Assembly (NCBI RefSeq): GCF_004361915.1 | Contig: NZ_SNWP01000011.1 | Location: forward strand, 186,001 to 250,000 | From: Sediminibacterium goheungense | GTDB taxonomy: Bacteria > Bacteroidota > Bacteroidia > Chitinophagales > Chitinophagaceae | Reading direction: 5' to 3' | DNA: 64,000 bases | Part shown: one piece after another, positions 26,097 to 35,139 of the stretch | How the letters are laid out: each line of letters begins with the position of its first letter | Position numbering within the stretch: position 1 is the stretch's first letter | Translations under genes and position numbers: made by a program | Notes under the pieces: model-generated | What the model saw: the letters and a program-made list of their open reading frames with translations, nothing else | Told to the model about the DNA's origin: nothing | The model's database searches: none

Positions 26097-27267
26097 TATT
26101 GATGAAACCGATCCGTTCGTAGACGGAAAAGGACTTTTTGTAGACAATTGCCGGATTTCTTTCAACGCATATACAAAAACGTATTTTTACAGCAAATACT
26201 TTTTAATGCGTAAAAATGGTTTTTACATACTACTATGGACTGTTTATTATCTTGTAGTAGTATTCGTAGAAGCTGAATGGCTTAAGCAGGGCTTTCCTGA
26301 TATGCCGTTATTGGATGTATATAAAAAAACAGCAAGCGCCAGTGCTATTTTTATCAGTGTTCAGATACTCTTCTTTTATTATCTTATTTTTTTCTGGCTC
26401 GATAAAGTAGTTGACGCTACCCGTCTCAAGACCTGGAAAATAGCAGAACTGATTTTTATGTATACACTTACCGTTTTTGTAAAACGGGCACTTTCTGTTT
26501 TTATAACGCAGCCATTGATTTATGAACTGGGACCTCCTGTAATAAATAATCTCTTTGATATAAGGTTGTTGTTCACCAGTATGTTATTTCTTTCTTTCCC
26601 AATTGGCATAAGTATAGCAATCGAATTTCTCAGTTTCCGGATATATAATCTGCAGAAGGAGAAAGAATTGGTAAGAGATAAACTTACTACAGAGCTCTCG
26701 CTACTCAGAAACAAGTTGCACCCGCATTTTTTATTTAATACCCTTAATAATATTTATTCCCTTTCGCGGAAGAAATCTGAATCTACCTCTGATGCAATAT
26801 TGAAGCTGGCTGAACTACTTAGTTTTATGTTATATGAATCAGGAAGTGGACGGATTAATATCAAGCGCGAAATTGCATTTATAAACGATTATATTACCCT
26901 CGAGAGACTTAGGTATGGTACAAGACTTGAACTTCGGTTTGAAACAGATATCGACAATGAAAATGAACTGATATCGCCGCTTTTGTTACTCCCTTTAATA
27001 GAGAATGCATTCAAGCATGGATCAGCTCAATCACCGGGTAATTCAACTATTTTCATACAGCTGAAACTTGTAAATGGTAACCTCAGCTTTATTATCAGCA
27101 ATAACTATAATATACCATCCAATCAGAAAAATGAAGGTATTGGTTTGAAAACACTGAAACGTCAACTCGAATTATTATATCCGGGGCATCAGTTGATAAC
27201 CGAGAAGGCCTCAGATAAATTCATTGCAAATCTTTCTATTAACCTACATCAGTATGCGGAAATTTAA
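26071..27267 (+). CDS. LytS/YehU-type sensor histidine kinase
   Basis: A 398-residue membrane kinase; MYSKRQYPDI is preferred to an ATG at 25996 that lies deep inside the DoxX gene. Four or so hydrophobic segments are followed by the His_kinase domain: LRNKLHPHFLFNTLNNIYSL, with the phospho-accepting His in LHPHFLFN, and the ATPase end LLLPLIENAFKHG, then NEGIGLKTLKRQLELLYPG. It should sense an unknown signal and phosphorylate the LytTR regulator whose gene overlaps by 14 bp. Overlap at both ends points to translational coupling. Confidence 0.93.
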   Translation: MYSKRQYPDIDETDPFVDGKGLFVDNCRISFNAYTKTYFYSKYFLMRKNGFYILLWTVYYLVVVFVEAEWLKQGFPDMPLLDVYKKTASASAIFISVQILFFYYLIFFWLDKVVDATRLKTWKIAELIFMYTLTVFVKRALSVFITQPLIYELGPPVINNLFDIRLLFTSMLFLSFPIGISIAIEFLSFRIYNLQKEKELVRDKLTTELSLLRNKLHPHFLFNTLNNIYSLSRKKSESTSDAILKLAELLSFMLYESGSGRINIKREIAFINDYITLERLRYGTRLELRFETDIDNENELISPLLLLPLIENAFKHGSAQSPGNSTIFIQLKLVNGNLSFIISNNYNIPSNQKNEGIGLKTLKRQLELLYPGHQLITEKASDKFIANLSINLHQYAEI

Positions 27268-27958
27268 ATGTCTTATCATAGAGGATGAACCTTTAGCAGC
27301 AGAGATTATTACTGAGTATATTCAGCAAGTGCCACATCTGCAATTGGTATCGGTCTGTGTCAATGCTATGGAAGGGCTACAGCTACTAAAAACAGAAACC
27401 ATCGATATTTTATTTCTTGATATTAATCTTCCTCAGATAAGCGGAATTGATTTCATGCGTTCATTGGTAAAAAAGCCTGCAGTTATCTTTATTACTGCAC
27501 ATCGGGAATATGCTATAGAAAGTTATGAGTTAGGTGTGATTGATTATTTATTGAAACCTGTTTCGTTTAGTCGTTTTCTGATGGCAGTTAATAAGATTAC
27601 TGAACGAATTACTGTTGGGGATGCCGTTGAAACGCAGTCCCAGTATAAAGATTACCTGTTTGTAAATGTTAGTCGTAAAAGGCAGAAGATTCATTTTGAT
27701 GAGATTATTTATTTCGAAAGTAAACGCGAGTATGTCAATATTGTGACACAACAGGGCTCTTATCTCACAAAAATACAGCTTAGCGAATTGGAAAAACAGC
27801 TTAGTGCTGATGTATTCCTGAGGATTCATAGATCTTTTATTATATCTAAAAGGAAAATCAAAGCCTATAATACTACAGAAATCGATCTCGCAGCCGTTCA
27901 GGTTCCTATTGGAAGAAACTATAAAGAACATGTGCTTGCACAACTCAATCAATCATAA
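27254..27958 (+). CDS. LytTR family response regulator
   Basis: A 234-residue protein, start MRKFKCLIIEDEPLAAEII. The receiver domain has DILFLDINLPQISG (phospho-acceptor Asp) and VIFITAHREYAIESYELGVIDYLLKPV (Thr and Lys switch residues). The C-terminal LytTR DNA-binding domain runs from DYLFVNVSRKRQKI through IIYFESKREYVNIVTQQGSY to FLRIHRSFIISKRKI. It is the partner of the overlapping LytS kinase. The SusC/SusD genes 299 bp downstream could be a target, but no direct-repeat site was found. Confidence 0.94.
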   Translation: MRKFKCLIIEDEPLAAEIITEYIQQVPHLQLVSVCVNAMEGLQLLKTETIDILFLDINLPQISGIDFMRSLVKKPAVIFITAHREYAIESYELGVIDYLLKPVSFSRFLMAVNKITERITVGDAVETQSQYKDYLFVNVSRKRQKIHFDEIIYFESKREYVNIVTQQGSYLTKIQLSELEKQLSADVFLRIHRSFIISKRKIKAYNTTEIDLAAVQVPIGRNYKEHVLAQLNQS

Positions 27959-28095
27959 ATAATACTGTTTATACAATGCAACCTGTTTTAAGTATGTTAA
28001 TACAGGTAACCTGTAGACTATTCTGCGTAAATATTTACGTTTACCAATAGTTTAGCTCAGTGTATAGAAGTTTTCTCAATGTACATTTCAAGTAG

Positions 28096-28124
28096 TGCGG
28101 GGTACATATGTATCCCGCATTTTT
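28096..28124 (+). terminator. Palindromic hairpin with T-run after the LytTR gene
   Basis: A near-perfect 24-bp palindrome (TGCGGG ... CCCGCA, one G-T wobble) is followed by TTTTT. It lies about 140 bp after the LytTR stop and 134 bp before SusC. In the 299-bp gap 27959-28257 it is the only feature I can support; the rest is AT-rich leader. Confidence 0.7.
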
Positions 28125-28257
28125 ATTAAACCCTGTTGTTTGTATTCTTATAATTGCATTCTATCGACAGTTCTTCTTCCTCATGAATAAGCGCAGTTAA
28201 TTTTCGATACTGTTTAGTAAATCAATCAAACAGTTCATTAATCAATTTAACAAGCTT

Positions 28258-31200
28258 ATGAAAAAGAAAACCTTGCTTTTAATGTACATGCTTGTATCGG
28301 TTGTGTGGGTGTATGCACAAACAAAAATCGTTACAGGGAAGGTACAGGATGAAAATGGAGCCCTCTTGGGTAACGTTAGTGTACAGGTAAAAGGAACAAA
28401 ACTGGGAACAGTAAGTTCAGTCGATGGTACATTCTCATTATCGGTACCTGCTACAGCCAAAACACTAATCTTCTCATTGTTGAATTATGAAACGGCAGAG
28501 CTTGCTATAACAGCAACCCCAATAACCGTAAAGTTGACTACGGTTACCAATAATCTTTCAGATGTGGTGGTGGTAGCATACGGTACCACAAAAAAGCCAG
28601 AGATAACTGGCTCGATGGGTGTTATAAAGGCGAAAGATATTGAAAACAAACCCTTTACCTCAGTCGACAGGGCATTACAAGGGGCTGTAGCAGGCCTCCA
28701 GTCGGTAGCATCATCAGGAACACCTGGTGCTGCTCAGCAAATCAGGATACGCGGTATAGGTTCTATAAATGCCAGTTCTGAACCTTTATGGATATTAGAT
28801 GGTGTTGTTATAAATACCGGTGATGCATCAAGGTTAACCACTACTGCTAACTTATTGAGTACGCTGAATCCAAACGATATTGAAAGTATTACAGTTCTCA
28901 AAGATGCATCTGCCTCTTCTTTATACGGATCAAGGGCTGCTAATGGTGTAATACTCGTGACAACAAAAAAAGGGAAGTCTGGTAAAACAAAATTTCGATT
29001 TGATACAGAAGTAGGGTATAGTGATATTGCCTATTTCAATGATGACTACCGACCATTAAAGGCAAGTGAATATTTTGAACTTACACGTGAAGGCTTAGTA
29101 AATGCAGGTGCTACACCTGCGGTCGTAACAGCAACCCTCGCGAACCTTGGTTCGGGTAACAATGTTGATTATGACTGGCTAAAGGCAGTTACCAAAAAAG
29201 GAACCCAAAGACAGTATAACCTTGGTGCATCGGGTGGTAACGACAGAACTACTTATAATTTATCAGCAGGATACTTCAGGCAGGAAGGGATTACGTTGCA
29301 AAGTGATTTTGAAAGATGGAACGGTAATATGAGTATTGTTTCTAAAGCAACTGATCGGCTTACGATCAGTACAACGCTAAATGCCGGTTATGTTCAGCAA
29401 AATGCACCTCTGGCAGGTGGATCTTTTGGGAATCCTATATTGAGTTCTTATTTTCTTCTACCATCAAGAGCGGCCCGGAATGCTGACGGATCATTAAATA
29501 TAACAGCTCCCGACTTCGGACCCGGGAATCTGCATAATACGATTGCAACAGCTGAAATGGATAAGCGTTTCCTGAAGCAGCTGAGTGCAAGAGGTGCATT
29601 CACTGCCGAATATAAAATATTGGAGAATCTGAAATTTACAAGTAGATATGGTATGGATTATAATGTATTGGAAGAAGAACAATACAATAACCCTTTTCAT
29701 GGTGATGGACAATCGGTAGGAGGAAGGGCATTCGTATTTTATACAAGATTATTTAATTATACCTGGACCAATCTTTTAGATTATAAGCTATCTTTTGGTA
29801 AGGCAAAAGATTTTTCGACCAATATCCAGGTTGGATATGAGGCACAGGATTCCAAAACCTTAACCAGTAATATTAGTGCAACAGGTTTTCCTGCTACCAC
29901 CCAGCTTACTTTTCCCGTAGTGGCAGCTACACCTACACAGGCTTCTGCAACAGGTTCTGATTTTTCGTTTCTTTCGGCTTTTTCTTCGGCTTCCATCAAC
30001 TATAAAAATAAATACGTGCTTTCAGGAAGTTTTAGAAGAGATGGCTCAAGTCGTTTTGGTACAAATAACCGCTATGGAAACTTCTGGTCTATTGGCGGAA
30101 GCTGGAATATTGATCAGGAATCTTTTATGAAGGATGTTAGATTAATTAGCCAGCTGAAACTCAGGGCGTCATATGGGGTGAATGGTAATGCTGGAATCGG
30201 TAATTACGACTGGCAGCCCACTTATTCCTTTGGTTCAAATTATAACCAACAGCCTGGTAGTGCACCCAATAATATCGGGAACGTATTTCTTACATGGGAA
30301 ATCAATAAACCATTTAACGTTGGATTGGATGTATCACTGATGAGTAATAAGGTTACACTGACCGCAGATTATTACATCCGCAGAACATCGAGTCTTTTAT
30401 TAGATGCACCCTTGTCGAGAACCAGTGGTTTTTCTACCCTTCGCGATAATATCGGCAGTATGGAAAACAAAGGCTTCGAAATCAGCCTGAATTTTTCACC
30501 AGTAGCCACAAAAAATTTCCAATGGTCTGTGAACCTGAATTATGCCACTAACAGGAATAAGATATTATCACTGGTGAACAACCAGGACATCATTACTGGT
30601 ATTTTTCTACGCCGTGTAGGACAAGATTTTCAGTCATTTTATGCCCCCCGATGGGCAGGTGTAGATGCTGCCAATGGTGATCCGCTTTGGTATAAAACCG
30701 TTACAGGAAAAGAAACGACGAATAATTTTAACGACGCACAAAGAGCAATACTGGGTTCTGCTTCTCCGCGTTTTTTTGGAAGTATTACCAACTCATTACG
30801 GTACAAAGGATTTTCTCTGGAGGCACAGGTTTATTTCAGTGGAGGAAACCTGATGCAGGATGCGTGGGCAGCATTTTATATGGGTAGCGGAAATGGACCA
30901 ACCTTTAATAAAGTGTTACGTCAGTTTACTGATCGCTGGAAAGCTCCCGGCGATAATAAGGCTACACTGCCAAAATATGTATATGGAGGCAATAAGCTGG
31001 CACAAAATCCATCTGATTTATATCTGTATAAAGGTGATTACGGCAGGATACGTGATTTAACACTCAGTTATCAATTGCCTGAACTGCTTGCAACAAAAAT
31101 GAAGCTCAATTCTGCTGTTTTTTATGTAAGAGGAACCAACCTTTTTACAATTGTACGCGACAAAAAACTGCCTTGGGATCCTGAACAGGGTGTGGCAAGT

Positions 31201-31263
31201 CAGACCAACCTGAATGTCTTTATTCCTAAAACAATCACCGTAGGTATAAACATTGGTTTCTAA
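28258..31263 (+). CDS. SusC/RagA family TonB-linked outer-membrane receptor
   Basis: A 1001-residue protein. Signal peptide (LLLMYMLVSVVWVYAQ), CarboxypepD_reg domain (GKVQDENGALLGNVSVQVKG), plug domain from VVVVAYGTTKKPEITGSMGV through IRIRGIGSINASSEPLWILD, and the family signature SLYGSRAANGVILVTTKKGK. The rest is a beta-barrel ending FIPKTITVGINIGF. With the SusD gene 18 bp downstream it should form an importer for a glycan or peptide. There is no adjacent hydrolase, so the substrate is unknown. No FecR/sigma pair precedes it. Confidence 0.96.
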   Translation: MKKKTLLLMYMLVSVVWVYAQTKIVTGKVQDENGALLGNVSVQVKGTKLGTVSSVDGTFSLSVPATAKTLIFSLLNYETAELAITATPITVKLTTVTNNLSDVVVVAYGTTKKPEITGSMGVIKAKDIENKPFTSVDRALQGAVAGLQSVASSGTPGAAQQIRIRGIGSINASSEPLWILDGVVINTGDASRLTTTANLLSTLNPNDIESITVLKDASASSLYGSRAANGVILVTTKKGKSGKTKFRFDTEVGYSDIAYFNDDYRPLKASEYFELTREGLVNAGATPAVVTATLANLGSGNNVDYDWLKAVTKKGTQRQYNLGASGGNDRTTYNLSAGYFRQEGITLQSDFERWNGNMSIVSKATDRLTISTTLNAGYVQQNAPLAGGSFGNPILSSYFLLPSRAARNADGSLNITAPDFGPGNLHNTIATAEMDKRFLKQLSARGAFTAEYKILENLKFTSRYGMDYNVLEEEQYNNPFHGDGQSVGGRAFVFYTRLFNYTWTNLLDYKLSFGKAKDFSTNIQVGYEAQDSKTLTSNISATGFPATTQLTFPVVAATPTQASATGSDFSFLSAFSSASINYKNKYVLSGSFRRDGSSRFGTNNRYGNFWSIGGSWNIDQESFMKDVRLISQLKLRASYGVNGNAGIGNYDWQPTYSFGSNYNQQPGSAPNNIGNVFLTWEINKPFNVGLDVSLMSNKVTLTADYYIRRTSSLLLDAPLSRTSGFSTLRDNIGSMENKGFEISLNFSPVATKNFQWSVNLNYATNRNKILSLVNNQDIITGIFLRRVGQDFQSFYAPRWAGVDAANGDPLWYKTVTGKETTNNFNDAQRAILGSASPRFFGSITNSLRYKGFSLEAQVYFSGGNLMQDAWAAFYMGSGNGPTFNKVLRQFTDRWKAPGDNKATLPKYVYGGNKLAQNPSDLYLYKGDYGRIRDLTLSYQLPELLATKMKLNSAVFYVRGTNLFTIVRDKKLPWDPEQGVASQTNLNVFIPKTITVGINIGF

Positions 31264-31281
31264 TCTAAAATCAATTTAACA

Positions 31282-32658
31282 ATGAAAATGAAATATTATT
31301 TTATAGGCTGTCTGGTTTTCCTGATGTCTTGTTCAAAAGATTATCTTGAGAAAAAGCCATACAACGCCCTTCCCATTGAAGATGCGTTGAAATCCGAAGC
31401 TGATATACTTGTTGCACTGAGAGGTGCTTATGCCAGTTTGCGTAATGTTGACTTATACGGCAGAACAATACCTGTTTTGGGTGATTTAATGGCTGATGTT
31501 ACCTATCAGTCTTTGAGTAACTCCAATCGATATACATTTTATAATCAGTATGCTACACCGGTAGTAGATGGTAATGCATTAGGTTTATGGACAGCAGGAT
31601 ATCAAACAATTCTGCGGGTCAATAACATCATTGCTTCAAGTGTAGATGGTACGGCTAATGCACGCCAGTATAAAGGCGAAGCACATGCCATAAGGGCACT
31701 GGTATATTTTGAGCTTGTTCGTTTTTTTGCAAAACCTTATACGGATGATCCATCTGGCTTAGGAGTGCCTATTATTACTACGTTTAATATTACGGTTAAA
31801 CCCAAGCGAAATACAGTAGCAGAAGTATATGCTTTGATTCTGGATGATCTTAGTAAAGCATATAGTCTAATAACACAAACAACGAACTCATCTCAATTCA
31901 GTAAATATGCAGCTAAGGCACTTGAGGCTAAAGTCCATTTATTTAAGGCTGATATGGCCAATGCCCGAACTGCTGCATTAGATGTTATTACGAATGGAGG
32001 TTATACTTTAGTCGGTGCCAATAATTATGTTACGTACTGGCAAAATCCGGCACCACTGAGTAATAAGCTGGAAACCTTATTTGAAGTTTCTTCAGATGGA
32101 GTTGCAAATCTTGGTTTCGATGCATTGGGTTATATCTATTCTCAAAATGGTTATGGTGATATGATCTGCGCATCTGATTTATATACTCAGTATGCAGCAA
32201 CAGATGTAAGAAGATCATTACTCACACAAGGTATCCGTTCCGGACCGGCTGTTTTTGTGAATAAATATACGAATATTATTACCGACAGAGATGATACTAA
32301 AGTATTACGCTTGAGTGATATTTATCTGATAGCGGCTGAAGCCAGTTTGGCGAGTAATGAATCAGATGCCCGAAACTATCTGAATGCAGTGGCTACCCGC
32401 AGAGATCCTTCTTTTATAGGGTTTACCTCATCAGGTGCAACCTTGCTGGAAGATATTCTTACAGAGCGGAGAAAGGAACTGGCCTTTGAAGGGCATCGCT
32501 TTCATGACCTGAACAGGTTGAAACGTACCATTAATAGAAGTACTGATTATCCTGCCTCGGCCAGAACTATACCATATCCATTCAACAGACGTTTACTGCC
32601 TATTCCACAGGCTGAAATGGATGCCAATCCTAATATGGTGCAGAATCAGGGGTATTGA
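31282..32658 (+). CDS. SusD/RagB family substrate-binding lipoprotein
   Basis: A 458-residue lipoprotein with lipobox LMSC followed by SKDYLEKKPYNALPIEDAL, the usual SusD opening. TPR-like helices are seen in QYKGEAHAIRALVYFELVRF and FSKYAAKALEAKVHLF. The C-terminus LTERRKELAFEGHRFHDLNR and NRRLLPIPQAEMDANPNM is the RagB signature. It caps the SusC barrel on the cell surface and binds substrate. It ends in a strong bidirectional terminator. Confidence 0.96.
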   Translation: MKMKYYFIGCLVFLMSCSKDYLEKKPYNALPIEDALKSEADILVALRGAYASLRNVDLYGRTIPVLGDLMADVTYQSLSNSNRYTFYNQYATPVVDGNALGLWTAGYQTILRVNNIIASSVDGTANARQYKGEAHAIRALVYFELVRFFAKPYTDDPSGLGVPIITTFNITVKPKRNTVAEVYALILDDLSKAYSLITQTTNSSQFSKYAAKALEAKVHLFKADMANARTAALDVITNGGYTLVGANNYVTYWQNPAPLSNKLETLFEVSSDGVANLGFDALGYIYSQNGYGDMICASDLYTQYAATDVRRSLLTQGIRSGPAVFVNKYTNIITDRDDTKVLRLSDIYLIAAEASLASNESDARNYLNAVATRRDPSFIGFTSSGATLLEDILTERRKELAFEGHRFHDLNRLKRTINRSTDYPASARTIPYPFNRRLLPIPQAEMDANPNMVQNQGY

Positions 32659-32681
32659 TTAGTGAGGATTTTTGATAAGGT

Positions 32682-32717
32682 AAACCAGGCATACCGTAAA
32701 GTGTGCCTGGTTTTTAT
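32682..32717. terminator. Bidirectional terminator between SusD and the anti-sigma gene
   Basis: AAACCAGGCA (32682-32691) pairs with TGCCTGGTTT (32704-32713), with T-rich sequence after on the plus strand. It stands between convergent genes and could serve both. Confidence 0.85.
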
Positions 32718-33518
32718 TTATCCATTAACATTACCAATTACCTGCAACTGGTTAAGATTCGGTGTAGGACTACCACCTCTTTTTTCGAGTGTAATGGCAA
32801 AGGCTGAAGCGTTGCTGATGTTTTTCATTTTGCATAAACCACTGCAGGTATCAATCATACCGGCATCAACAGGTTTGCCCTCTACAATGGCCCATAATTG
32901 ATATTGGGTATCTTTACTCGTTTGTGGTAATCTATTCGCAAGAAGGTATACTTCATTCTTTTTCTTATCCCAGAAAACAGTAGCCAGTTTATTTTCTTCT
33001 GTTTTTATGCCGGGCATCGATATTTTGGTAAAAGCAGGATCGCTCATGATCAGCATACCATTGTATAAATCCAGTCCTTTGGTCTGTAAAGCTTCATTCT
33101 GGGCGAGCAAACTTGTTTTTTCTACAAGAAGTGCCTGGTATTGATTAGAAGCTTCACGGAATTGTTTATAAAAGTAAACATTGGTAGCAGCGCTTACCAC
33201 CAGCAGGATAACAGAAGCGGCTGCTACATAACGGAGCCATCCCGTTTGAGCGGTGGGCATACTTACCAGTTTGGCTTCGGTTGCAGGATTGAATTCGCTT
33301 TCCAGTTGAACAAACAGATCCTTCTTAATACTGGGTGCAGGAGGCATGGCATTTTGCAAAGCGGTTTGCTCGAGCGATAACTCAAAAGCTTCGATGGCAG
33401 CCCTGATTTCGGGATGCTTCCTGCTTAATTGTTCCAGCTCGGCACGCTCCTGATCATCGGCCATGCCTAATACATAGCTTTCAATGATCCCGCTTTCTAT
33501 ATATGCCTGTATATTCAT
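32718..33518 (-). CDS. RskA-like anti-sigma factor
   Basis: A 266-residue membrane protein. The cytosolic anti-sigma domain (IESYVLGMADDQERAELEQL, then HPEIRAAIEAFE) lacks an obvious HX3CX2C zinc motif. A single helix (WLRYVAAASVILLVVSAATN, about 93-112) is followed by a coiled coil and the RskA domain (VFWDKKKNEVYLLANRLPQT, then YQLWAIVEGKPVDAGMID). It should hold the sigma factor encoded immediately upstream at the membrane. The sigma and anti-sigma genes abut with no gap. Confidence 0.9.
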   Translation of the reverse strand: MNIQAYIESGIIESYVLGMADDQERAELEQLSRKHPEIRAAIEAFELSLEQTALQNAMPPAPSIKKDLFVQLESEFNPATEAKLVSMPTAQTGWLRYVAAASVILLVVSAATNVYFYKQFREASNQYQALLVEKTSLLAQNEALQTKGLDLYNGMLIMSDPAFTKISMPGIKTEENKLATVFWDKKKNEVYLLANRLPQTSKDTQYQLWAIVEGKPVDAGMIDTCSGLCKMKNISNASAFAITLEKRGGSPTPNLNQLQVIGNVNG

Positions 33519-34082
33519 TTATGGTTGAATAATGCCTCTTAATTGAATTAATGCTGTTCTCAGCCTTGTTTTCACGGTACCCAAAGGTATATCCAGCATT
33601 TTGGATATTTCATCCTGGGTAAACCCCTGAAAATAAGACAGATCAATCAGTACCCGGTACTCCTCTTTAAGCTGGTGTACAATCTTACGTAAACCAATCT
33701 GGTCTACCTGTAATTGTTCAACACCTGCCGCACTATATACGTTTTCTGATAATTCGCGGTTTTTCTGGCTGTTCTGGTAGCTCTTACTTCGAATGGTATC
33801 TATAGATGCGTTACGGGCAATATTCAGCATCCAGGTAAATAACCTGCCCTTACTGCTATCATAACTTTCAGCCTGACGCCAGATTTTTACAAATACTTCC
33901 TGTAATACATCATTGGCCAACTCCTCATCTTTCACAATATTGAAGATAATGGAAAGGAGTGCACCTGAGTAGTTATCATATAGGTAACTAAAGGCCTGCT
34001 CGCCTCGCTTTTGCAGCAGGCGTACCAGTTCGGATTCGCTGTATTTTGTGGCTACTTCCAAAAGCAGGTTGGGTTTGTACAA
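33519..34082 (-). CDS. ECF RNA polymerase sigma factor (SigK-like)
   Basis: A 187-residue protein. Region 2 is FSYLYDNYSGALLSIIFNIV with DVLQEVFVKIWRQAESYDSS and RLFTWMLNIARNASIDTIRS; region 4 is YRVLIDLSYFQGFTQDEISK with IPLGTVKTRLRTALIQLR. The directly following RskA-like gene identifies a SigK/RskA-type system. Regulated genes are not evident; the SusCD operon is convergent and separately terminated. Confidence 0.93.
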   Translation of the reverse strand: MYKPNLLLEVATKYSESELVRLLQKRGEQAFSYLYDNYSGALLSIIFNIVKDEELANDVLQEVFVKIWRQAESYDSSKGRLFTWMLNIARNASIDTIRSKSYQNSQKNRELSENVYSAAGVEQLQVDQIGLRKIVHQLKEEYRVLIDLSYFQGFTQDEISKMLDIPLGTVKTRLRTALIQLRGIIQP

Positions 34083-34130
34083 GGTTGACTAACCCATATA
34101 CGATGAAATTGTTCAGTCGGTTTTCAGAAA

Positions 34131-34508
34131 TTATCCAACAAGGGCTGCATAAGCTTCACTACTCATCAAAGCTTCCACATCAGCTGGGCTGTTTACAGTC
34201 ATTTTAATCATCCAGCCATCACCATATGGATCGGTATTTACCAGTTCAGGCTGTTTTTCGAGGAGGCTGTTCACTTCCAGAACGGTACCGGCTACTGGTA
34301 AAAACAGGTCGCTAACGGTTTTAACGGCTTCTACGGTTCCGAATACCTCTTCTGCCGAAAGATTTTTACCTATGGTATTGATATCAACATATACAATATC
34401 GCCCAGCTCATGCTGTGCAAAATCGGTAATACCGATGGTCGCTGTGTTACCTTCTAGTTTAATCCATTCGTGGTCTTTGGTGTAGCGTAATTCTGCTGGG
34501 AAGTTCAT
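34131..34508 (-). CDS. gcvH: Glycine cleavage system H protein
   Basis: A 125-residue protein of normal size. It has [20 protein letters not shown] at the start, [17 protein letters not shown], and the lipoyl-lysine region [19 protein letters not shown], with Lys in EAVKTVS. It carries the aminomethyl arm between the P, T and L proteins of glycine cleavage. gcvT lies about 19 kb away at 53720, so the system is split. A heptad-repeat region lies upstream. Confidence 0.97.
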   Translation of the reverse strand: MNFPAELRYTKDHEWIKLEGNTATIGITDFAQHELGDIVYVDINTIGKNLSAEEVFGTVEAVKTVSDLFLPVAGTVLEVNSLLEKQPELVNTDPYGDGWMIKMTVNSPADVEALMSSEAYAALVG

Positions 34509-34535
34509 ATAGCGTGATTTAATTGTTTTTGGCCG

Positions 34536-34598
34536 GTAGCTTATGGTTCATAGCTTATAGCTGATTGTTATTGCCATTTATTATGAACTATTGGCTAT
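34536..34598. repeat. Heptad-repeat inverted element (TAGCTTA/TGGTTCA units)
   Basis: The left array 34536-34562 reads in 7-bp units TAGCTTA, TGGTTCA, TAGCTTA. The right arm 34581-34598 gives, on the other strand, TAGCCAA, TAGTTCA, TAAT, pairing at about 14 of 18 positions. It lies between gcvH and the gene at 34714, together with a second element. Confidence 0.65.
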
Positions 34599-34651
34599 TT
34601 CCCTGCAAATATTGTTTAATTCCTGAACATGAAAAATTATTCCTTGGTGCT

Positions 34652-34719
34652 GGCTTATGACTTATGGTTCATAGCAGATGGCTGGCTATTCGCTATGAAC
34701 TATAAGCCATTAGCTATGA
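34652..34719. repeat. Heptad-repeat inverted element containing a stop codon
   Basis: The left arm reads GGCTTAT, GACTTAT, GGTTCAT, AGCAGAT; the right arm on the other strand reads CTCATAG, CTAATGG, CTTATAG, TTCATAG, CGAATAG. The TAG stop of the gene at 34714-35067 is part of the right arm, and its last serine codon is also inside. Confidence 0.75.
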
Positions 34720-35067
34720 GTTGCTCTCCATTTGCTGGAAATACAATAAAACATGGTCCTTGATAAAATTTTCCTGCTCTGGCAGGGGCATGGGCGGTAA
34801 TTCTTTTACCTGTTTAAAATGGGGCCATCCTTCTTCGTCCTTTCCTTCCAGTATGTAATAGCCACTTTGCGCCAGTACAGTACAAACAGCCACGTGCATT
34901 AGGTCCTGTTTCTGTTCTTTGGATATTTTTTCACGGATAAAGCTGGTTTCCTGTAATCCTATCAGGAAAAGAACCGCTTCCAGATCGGGTTTTTTACCAA
35001 AACGCTCTACCAGGCTGGCTTCCAGTGCCCACCAGCGTTGCTGAAGATCATCAGTTACATATTGCAT
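34714..35067 (-). CDS. Conserved hypothetical protein of Bacteroidota
   Basis: A 117-residue soluble protein using the start MQYVTDDLQQRWWALEASLV; a longer start at 35088 adds 7 residues and lies nearer the serS promoter. Later sequence includes LFLIGLQETSFIREKISKEQ, DLMHVAVCTVLAQSGYYILE and GWPHFKQVKELPPMPLPEQE. This looks like a small family I have seen as a hypothetical in this phylum, with no function known. It is divergent from serS. The final codons are read from a heptad-repeat element. Confidence 0.72.
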   Translation of the reverse strand: MQYVTDDLQQRWWALEASLVERFGKKPDLEAVLFLIGLQETSFIREKISKEQKQDLMHVAVCTVLAQSGYYILEGKDEEGWPHFKQVKELPPMPLPEQENFIKDHVLLYFQQMESNS

Positions 35068-35115
35068 ATGGCAAAGGTAAACCCTCAAAGCCTTTCTTCA
35101 TCAGCCTATAGCTGT

Positions 35116-35123
35116 TATCTTTG
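35116..35123 (+). promoter_or_regulatory. -7 promoter element of serS
   Basis: TATCTTTG matches the Bacteroidota -7 consensus TAnnTTTG and lies 16 bp before the serS ATG; a TTTC at 35093-35096 is spaced 19 bp upstream and could act as the -33 element. Confidence 0.6.
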
Positions 35124-35139
35124 CCGCAAATTGACCCTT

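Noticed and set aside
32718..34082. Control of SusC/SusD by the SigK/RskA pair
   Set aside because: The pair is convergent with SusD, separately terminated, and is not the FecR type usually linked to TonB receptors.
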